Assembly: GCA_024707365.1 (NCBI GenBank)
Contig: JANPZV010000005.1
Span: forward strand, 1,550,001-1,614,000
Origin: Terricaulis sp.
GTDB taxonomy: Bacteria > Pseudomonadota > Alphaproteobacteria > Caulobacterales > Aquidulcibacteraceae
Length of the DNA stretch: 64,000 bases
Direction: 5' to 3'
A program made the translations under genes and the position numbers. Every line of letters begins with the position of its first letter. The first letter of the stretch is position 1. The notes under the pieces were generated by a model. The model was given only the letters and a program-made list of their open reading frames with translations, did no database searches and was not told the DNA's origin. This document shows, in pieces, positions 59,613 to 64,000 of this stretch.

Positions 59613-60447
59613 CGCTTGCTCCCGAAATCTGGGTCCTCATTGACCATTGACCCGTCGACGCCGCGCCTGTTGCGGCAAACCTGTAATGCGTCGCCTCCGA
59701 ACCATCGACGTCGAAAATTTCGGCAAGCCGTGTGGGATCTGGATCAACAGACCTGCTGTCCGACATACCAAGCGGTACGAAAATCTCGCGTCGCATAAAG
59801 GCGTCGAAGTTCTCTCCGGTGACATCCTCGATCATCAATTGCAGGATGAGATATCCGCCGCCCGAATAGCGCCATCCAGACCCCGGTTCTGCGCCGACAC
59901 GAATTTCGCCATCGGCGGAGGGGAGCACGTCGGTCGTATTCGCCAATTCCTGTTCAAGCGAAGGGATTGCTTGATCGGGCCTGAAGCCCAGAAATCCCAA
60001 TCCATCAGTCAGACCGGCATTGTGTGCGAGGAGTCGTCGGACTGTGACTTCGTTGTGATCGTACTCGCTCGCGGGTAGTTGCCAGCGCGTGAGGTAGTGA
60101 GACACTGGCGCATCTAAATCGATGCGGCCTTCTTCGGCGAGCTTCAGCACGCCCCAGGCCGTCAACCATTTACTTAAAGACGCCACTTGGAAGATCGTGT
60201 GTTCGTCTACGTCTTTGCCGTGAGACGCAAAGAAGCTCTCTACGGGCCGGCCTTGGTCGAGCAGCACTATCGCGATATTGCCGCGGGATTCGCGCGTGTA
60301 GCGAGACGCAGCCCATTGGATGAAGGCAGCGGAGTCGCCGGCGGAGGCGACCTCTTGGCGCGCCAAGCCGTTGCGCGCGCCGACGCCGACGAGCGCGGTC
60401 CAAAACACGAGCAGAACCACCGCTATCAAAATTGGTCGTCGCATCAT
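59590..60447 (-). pseudogene. beta-lactamase-family serine hydrolase, C-terminally truncated
   Basis: The N-terminal part is good: membrane anchor or signal (ILIAVVLLVFWTALVGVG), SxxK in FQVASLSKWLTAWG, and the YxG motif WRYSGGGYLIL. Similarity ends after RFAATGAAS (about 59650), then an unrelated tail of about 20 residues contains the ribosome site of the cassette's first gene. The missing C-terminus would carry the third active-site motif, so it is probably inactive. Confidence 0.72.
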
Positions 60448-60569
60448 CGCCCCTGAAGCTGATCCTTAAGGCCATTCACGATGAATTTCGAGGCCGGGGA
60501 TCCCGCTCTCAGGGCTGGAAAGGCGTTACGAGCAGTCACTTCAATGCAGCAAAGCAGATACCAATCGTG

Positions 60570-61573
60570 TCACGGCGGCCGCCTCAAAGTGCGGCGATAG
60601 AGCACGACGCGGCGATCGCCATGGCGGCGCGCCTCAAGGCCCAAGCTCGACGACATAAGCTCGATGAAGGCGTCCGCGTCGGCGCGCACATAGCCGCCGA
60701 CCCGCATCTCTCCGAGCGCGGGATCTTCAAGCTCGAACGTCCAGCCGGTCTGTTGCGATACCTGGGCGATTGCCTCATTCAGCGTCTCGCCATCGAATTC
60801 CAGCATGTTGTCGCGCCACGCGAGACGGCGAGGGATGGCGTCAGCGCTGATGGGAATGAGTTCAGCGTTTCCGGCTGAGAGGACAATTTCTTCGTTCACC
60901 TGTGCCGTAACTGGCGCGCTCTCGCTTGAAAAGAGGCCGGTGGGTTGGGCAACGCCTGAGACTGAGCCTCGCAAAACCGTGGTGCGCACTTCGCCAGCGC
61001 TAATGCGAACCACGAACGAAGTGCCAAGCACGGTGATGTCGCCTTCGGGGGTAGACACCACGAAAGGCCGCTCGGGGTCGTGTGCGACTTCGAAGAGGGC
61101 GGAGCCCCGGGCGAGGTCGACGCGGCGTTCCTGGTCGGTCAGTGTAACCGACGCTTCGCCGGCGCCGGAGAGGGTGATGCTGGAGCCGTCGGCAATATTG
61201 ATGGTGCGCACTTCGGCAGGGGCGGTGGCGTAATGCTCTGCGGGCGCGAAAGAGGATGGTGCCCGACTGAACCAGAGGCCGGCGCCGATCGCCAGTAGCG
61301 CGCAGGCGGCGATCGCAGCGGGCAGCGCCCAGCGGCGGTTAGGCGGCGGGGCGGTGTCGTTGGCGGGAATGCGGCCCTTCATATGCTGCAGCGATTGCAC
61401 CGCGCTCCAGGTGCGATCGAGCCTCGAATAGGCCTTGGGATGCGCGGGATCCACGTCAAGCCAGGCCTGGAATTCTTTGCGGTCAGCCCTCGGTCGCATC
61501 GTGCGCCTTGATGCGGACGATCCAGCCGGTGGCTTCGCGCTCGGCTCGTGTCAGGGGGCGCCGGTCGGGCATT
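60570..61573 (-). CDS. fecR: FecR-family anti-sigma factor (frameshifted)
   Basis: About 334 residues: an N-terminal sigma-binding domain (MPDRRPLTRAEREATGWIVR, then FQAWLDVDPAHPKAYSRL), a membrane helix (LPAAIAACALLAIGAGLWFS), and the periplasmic FecR domain (FAPAEHYATAPAEVRTINIA, VDLARGSALFEVAHDPERPF). A C-terminal STN-like part binds a TonB receptor. One extra G at 61487-61489 breaks the frame; correction gives DATEADRKEF. It follows fecI by 12 bases. Confidence 0.88.
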
Positions 61574-61585
61574 GTGGCTCAGAGC

Positions 61586-62086
61586 TTACGTGTCAGGTTC
61601 GGCAAGGGCGAGCGCCATCTTGGCTAAAGCGGTTTCGATGTAGCGTTGAAGCGTGCGGCGCGACACGCCAAGGCGCTTGGCCGCCTCGGGCTGGGTCAGC
61701 CCCTCAATGATGTGCAAGACCAGCGCTTGGCGAAGATGCGGCTCCAGCGCGGCGAGAGCCGTTTCAGCGGCAGAGCCCTCCTCAGAGGCGATCAGTTCGG
61801 CCTCAGGGTCAGAGTCCGATGCTGGGGCCAGGGTCTCGATCCCGGCATGGGTGTCGGTCTTGTGGTTGGCCTGACGGCGGAGGTCGTTGAGCGCCAGATT
61901 GCGGGCGGTGGTCATGAGATAGGCCTGGGGATTGGCGATCTCTTCGCTCTTGGCCGCGCAGAGCTTGGCGAAGGCGTCCTGGGAGATGTCCTCTGGCGAG
62001 ATACGGGGGCCAAAACGGCGCAAAAAGCGCTTAAGGCGCGGGGCTTCCGCTTCGAACAGGGCGGCCCATTTGAAGGCGGAGCTCAT
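61586..62086 (-). CDS. fecI: FecI-type ECF sigma factor
   Basis: A 166-residue ECF sigma factor: region 2 (PRISPEDISQDAFAKLCAAK, NPQAYLMTTARNLALNDLRR) and region 4 (HIIEGLTQPEAAKRLGVSRR, TLQRYIETALAKM). It would be held by FecR and released by a TonB-receptor signal. Its start overlaps the stop of the gene before it (ATGA). The only STN-type receptor in the window is the one at 36.6-39.5 kb. Confidence 0.9.
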   Translation of the reverse strand: MSSAFKWAALFEAEAPRLKRFLRRFGPRISPEDISQDAFAKLCAAKSEEIANPQAYLMTTARNLALNDLRRQANHKTDTHAGIETLAPASDSDPEAELIASEEGSAAETALAALEPHLRQALVLHIIEGLTQPEAAKRLGVSRRTLQRYIETALAKMALALAEPDT

Positions 62087-62436
62087 GGGCCGCTCTCCTT
62101 GGCCAGGAGCGCGGCAAGCTCATCGATGCGGGAGAGGGGGTAGGTTGGGATCTCGCCAGAGAGCGGAGGCTGGCCTTCGGCGGTGTAGACCATGAAGGCG
62201 CGGGTGAAGTCACCTTCGGTGAGCATGGTTTTGAGCGCGATGTGATCAGCGGATTGTGGTTCGGTTGCGCAACGAATGACAATGGTTCGTCCGGCGCCAT
62301 CAAGAAGTGCCAGATCGTAGGCGCGCTTTGAGTCCCACACGCGACCGATTACGGCGAAGCCTGTCGCCTTCAGTTGGCGCTCGATCCTCCGTGTGTTGAA
62401 GGCCAAATCCGTGAATGTCTCGGTTATGCCGGTCAT
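62083..62436 (-). CDS. hypothetical protein coupled to fecI
   Basis: About 117 residues (MTGITETFTDLAFNTRRIER onward). The middle (DSKRAYDLALLDGAGRTIVIR) has the alternating hydrophobic pattern of an endonuclease-like beta core, but I see no complete active site. ATG at 62436 is chosen over an upstream start whose extra residues look unrelated. Four-base overlap with fecI and divergent from the XRE gene. Confidence 0.55.
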   Translation of the reverse strand: MTGITETFTDLAFNTRRIERQLKATGFAVIGRVWDSKRAYDLALLDGAGRTIVIRCATEPQSADHIALKTMLTEGDFTRAFMVYTAEGQPPLSGEIPTYPLSRIDELAALLAKESGP

Positions 62437-62587
62437 TTCGGGCAAGAGTCTACGTGATCCCTCTTCGGGATCAATCTGAAAACTGCTTACTCGGGCTGTC
62501 CACCGCGTTTTTTGCGGAGCGGACGCGCCTTGGCCAAACACACTTCGCGATCCCAGATACCGAGCCATCGTCGCTCGCCTGATCGCA

Positions 62588-62794
62588 ATGCGGAAGGCGG
62601 CGGGATTGAATCAACGTGAGTTGGCGGAACGTCTTGAGAAAACTCAGTCGTACGTTGCCAAAGTTGAGCTTCATGAGCGGCGCCTCGACATCGTTCAGCT
62701 GGTCGAGTGGCTTCGCGCGCTAGAGGAGGACGAGAAGTCTTTCTTCGCCGAGATGTTGAAGGATATTCCGAAGGCGAAGCGCAAGCGCGGATGA
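62588..62794 (+). CDS. XRE-family DNA-binding protein
   Basis: Sixty-eight residues with a Cro/C1 helix-turn-helix (RKAAGLNQRELAERLEKTQS, YVAKVELHERRLDIVQLVEW). The frame is open upstream and reads LRDPRYRAIVARLIA before the ATG at 62588, which looks like genuine family sequence, so the true start may be 40-50 bases earlier or lost to an indel. Divergent from the 62.4-kb hypothetical gene. Confidence 0.72.
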   Translation: MRKAAGLNQRELAERLEKTQSYVAKVELHERRLDIVQLVEWLRALEEDEKSFFAEMLKDIPKAKRKRG

Positions 62795-62856
62795 AGCGGT
62801 GTTGGCGTCGCCCGCTGCGCGGGCCGGGCCTCGTCGCTTCATGATCGAAGCCGCTT

Positions 62857-62891
62857 CGCGTCTCGACCCTTTGGGCTTCGATCCCTGACGC
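62857..62891 (+). repeat. 35-bp direct repeat, copy 2
   Basis: Matches 40894-40928 at 34 of 35 positions in the same orientation and follows the end of the XRE gene. The two copies enclose 22 kb holding the heat-shock module, the nuclease cassette and fecIR. Confidence 0.8.
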
Positions 62892-62913
62892 GGCCGTGCG
62901 TCGGCCGGGCGCT

Positions 62914-63323
62914 TCAGTTGTCCCGCGCTTCCGTCAGTCGCCCAAACGCGAGCCAACCACCAAAGAGTGCGTAGGCGATTGAGATTGCCTGTCGCCACGC
63001 ACTGGACGGCACGAGGCCTTCCAACAGATCAAGACCGATATTGTAGCCGAGGATCAGCGAGGGAAGGATGAGCAAGAATGCGATGGCGTGCGCATCGGAC
63101 CGACCGGCATTGCGGCGAGAATGAAACGCAGGCAAGCGAAGGTTCCTATTGCCGCCGCCATGCCGACAATGGCCGCGCCTTCCATCCCGGCGCCCGAATT
63201 CCAGGCGAACGTCGCAGCGCTCCATCCTGCCACGAATGGCAGAGCGTAAACCGTGGCTGTGCGCAACATCCAGGCAAACGCGATCGCGGCGAAGGCGATC
63301 AGCACAAGAGGTAGGGCAAGCAT
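62914..63323 (-). CDS. small multi-spanning membrane protein (frameshifted)
   Basis: About 136 residues with four hydrophobic segments: LPLVLIAFAAIAFAWML, ATVYALPFVAGWSAATFAW, AAIVGMAAAIGTFACLRFIL, then in another frame after a slip near 63095, AIAFLLILPSLILGYNIGLD and AISIAYALFGGWLAFG. No family recognised. A lux-box-like site lies about 40 bases before its ATG, so it is a candidate quorum-controlled gene. Confidence 0.6.
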
Positions 63324-63361
63324 GGGCGACTAGTAAGCACGTGATCGAAGGACGGGGAACG

Positions 63362-63383
63362 GGCACGTTTGTGCCTATTGACA
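63362..63383 (-). promoter_or_regulatory. second lux-box-like site
   Basis: On the minus strand TGTCAATAGGCAC, four bases AAAC, then GTGCC: 19 of 22 positions match the site upstream of luxI, in the same orientation towards its gene. Three of the four central bases differ, which weakens the inner palindrome here. Confidence 0.6.
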
Positions 63384-63534
63384 GGCGGCGGCGAGGTGCG
63401 CGGCCGCTTCGGGGCAGATGCACTAACCCGCTCTCGCGGGACGCAGTGCCTGTAAGGCTTGCGCATTTCCCTGATCCTCCTGTCTGAGGGCTGCGCCTGG
63501 ATTGGCTAGGTCGAGCCCGAGACGGGAGATCCCC

Positions 63535-64000
63535 ATGTCCGAGCCGACCCCGGTCCATCCGATCCGCCAACGCTTGATCGATGACATGACGCTGCGCGGC
63601 TTCACCGCGCCGACGCAGAAGGGCTACATCCGTGTTGTGCGCAATTGCTTGGCGCACGCGCAGAAGCCGCCGAAGGATTTGCAGGTCGACGATGTTCGCG
63701 CCTTCTTGCTCCATTTGCAGCAGAGCGGGGCAGCGTCTCCACCATCAACAGCGCTTCGGTGGCGTTGCGGTTTTTTCTTCGGGTGACGCTCGGGCGCAGC
63801 GAGCACATTGAGCGCATTCCGGTGTTGCGTGAGCCCAAGCGCTTGCCGGCTGTGCTGACGCCCGATGAAGTGGCCCGGTTGCTGCTATGTGCTCCGAGCT
63901 TGAAGTGGCGCGCCGCCCTGGGCGTCGCCTACGGCGCCGGACTCAGGGCGGCGGAGGTCTGCAACCTGAAGGTTGCCGACGTCGACGCCGGCGAGATGCG
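63535..64000 (+). CDS. IS91-associated tyrosine integrase, N-terminal part (frameshifted, runs off the window)
   Basis: Starts MSEPTPVHPIRQRLIDDMTL with the SAM-like DNA-binding domain (GFTAPTQKGYIRVVRNCLAH), then continues after a slip near 63731 (one C missing) with RFFLRVTLGRSEHIERIPVL and TPDEVARLLLCAPSLKWRAA, ending at the first catalytic Arg (AYGAGLRAAEVCNLKVADVD). This is the integrase type that accompanies IS91-family transposases; the transposase would lie just outside. GGGAGA precedes the ATG. Confidence 0.8.

Overview
The window looks like a high-GC alphaproteobacterial chromosome, probably of the Caulobacterales/Hyphomonadaceae kind. The clues are a phenylacetate (paa) cluster, an RP4/ICE-type trb conjugation operon of alphaproteobacterial style, a lasso-peptide locus with isopeptidase and TonB receptor, and a CIRCE-controlled groESL. 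The lineage is inferred from gene content only.

Layout. (1) 1-11.2 kb is ordinary chromosome: paaD(partial)-C-B-A and paaI on the minus strand, divergent from paaG-paaZ, then an M20 peptidase, a hybrid histidine kinase, a threonine aldolase and the 3' part of a family-2 glycosyltransferase. (2) At about 11.21 kb the glycosyltransferase stops abruptly and an integrative element begins: a tyrosine integrase (+), a second large recombinase (-), cargo (SNase, HNH), then a tightly coupled minus-strand operon traG-copG-trbB-C-D-E-J-L-F-G-I-alpA-like (27.7 to 16.5 kb). (3) 27.8-31.7 kb is a quorum-sensing block: two luxR genes, luxI, a phytanoyl-CoA-dioxygenase-like gene and a gntR gene. (4) 31.8-39.5 kb is a lasso-peptide locus: two precursor genes, B and C maturation genes, and, convergent to them, an AtxE-like isopeptidase and a TonB-dependent receptor. 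(5) 39.7-46.7 kb holds an AlpA-like gene, SRAP, a heat-shock module (groESL, two hsp20) and a mannose-6-phosphate-isomerase-like gene. (6) 47.2-59.6 kb is a six-gene helicase/nuclease cassette (small basic protein, AddB-like, AddA-like, DUF6361-like, phospholipase-D-like nuclease, SF2 helicase), probably a defence system; it sits between a 5'-truncated araC gene and a 3'-truncated serine hydrolase gene. (7) 59.6-64 kb carries fecI-fecR, an XRE regulator, a membrane protein behind a lux-box-like site, and the start of an IS91-type integrase.

How the parts may work together. LuxR/LuxI would time conjugation and perhaps lasso-peptide production. One 22-bp site (19/22 identical) occurs upstream of luxI and again at 63.37 kb upstream of a membrane-protein gene. 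The lasso peptides would be made by B and C, taken up through the TonB receptor and opened by the isopeptidase. The receptor has an N-terminal signalling domain whose natural partner would be a FecI/FecR pair; the only such pair here lies 21 kb away, beyond the heat-shock and defence blocks.

Caution on the sequence. About thirty genes are broken by single-base or dinucleotide slips, mostly in homopolymers or CG repeats, with conserved protein continuing in another frame. This is the pattern of long-read consensus error, so most frameshifted genes are treated here as intact in the organism. Reconstructed starts and ends are given in each entry.
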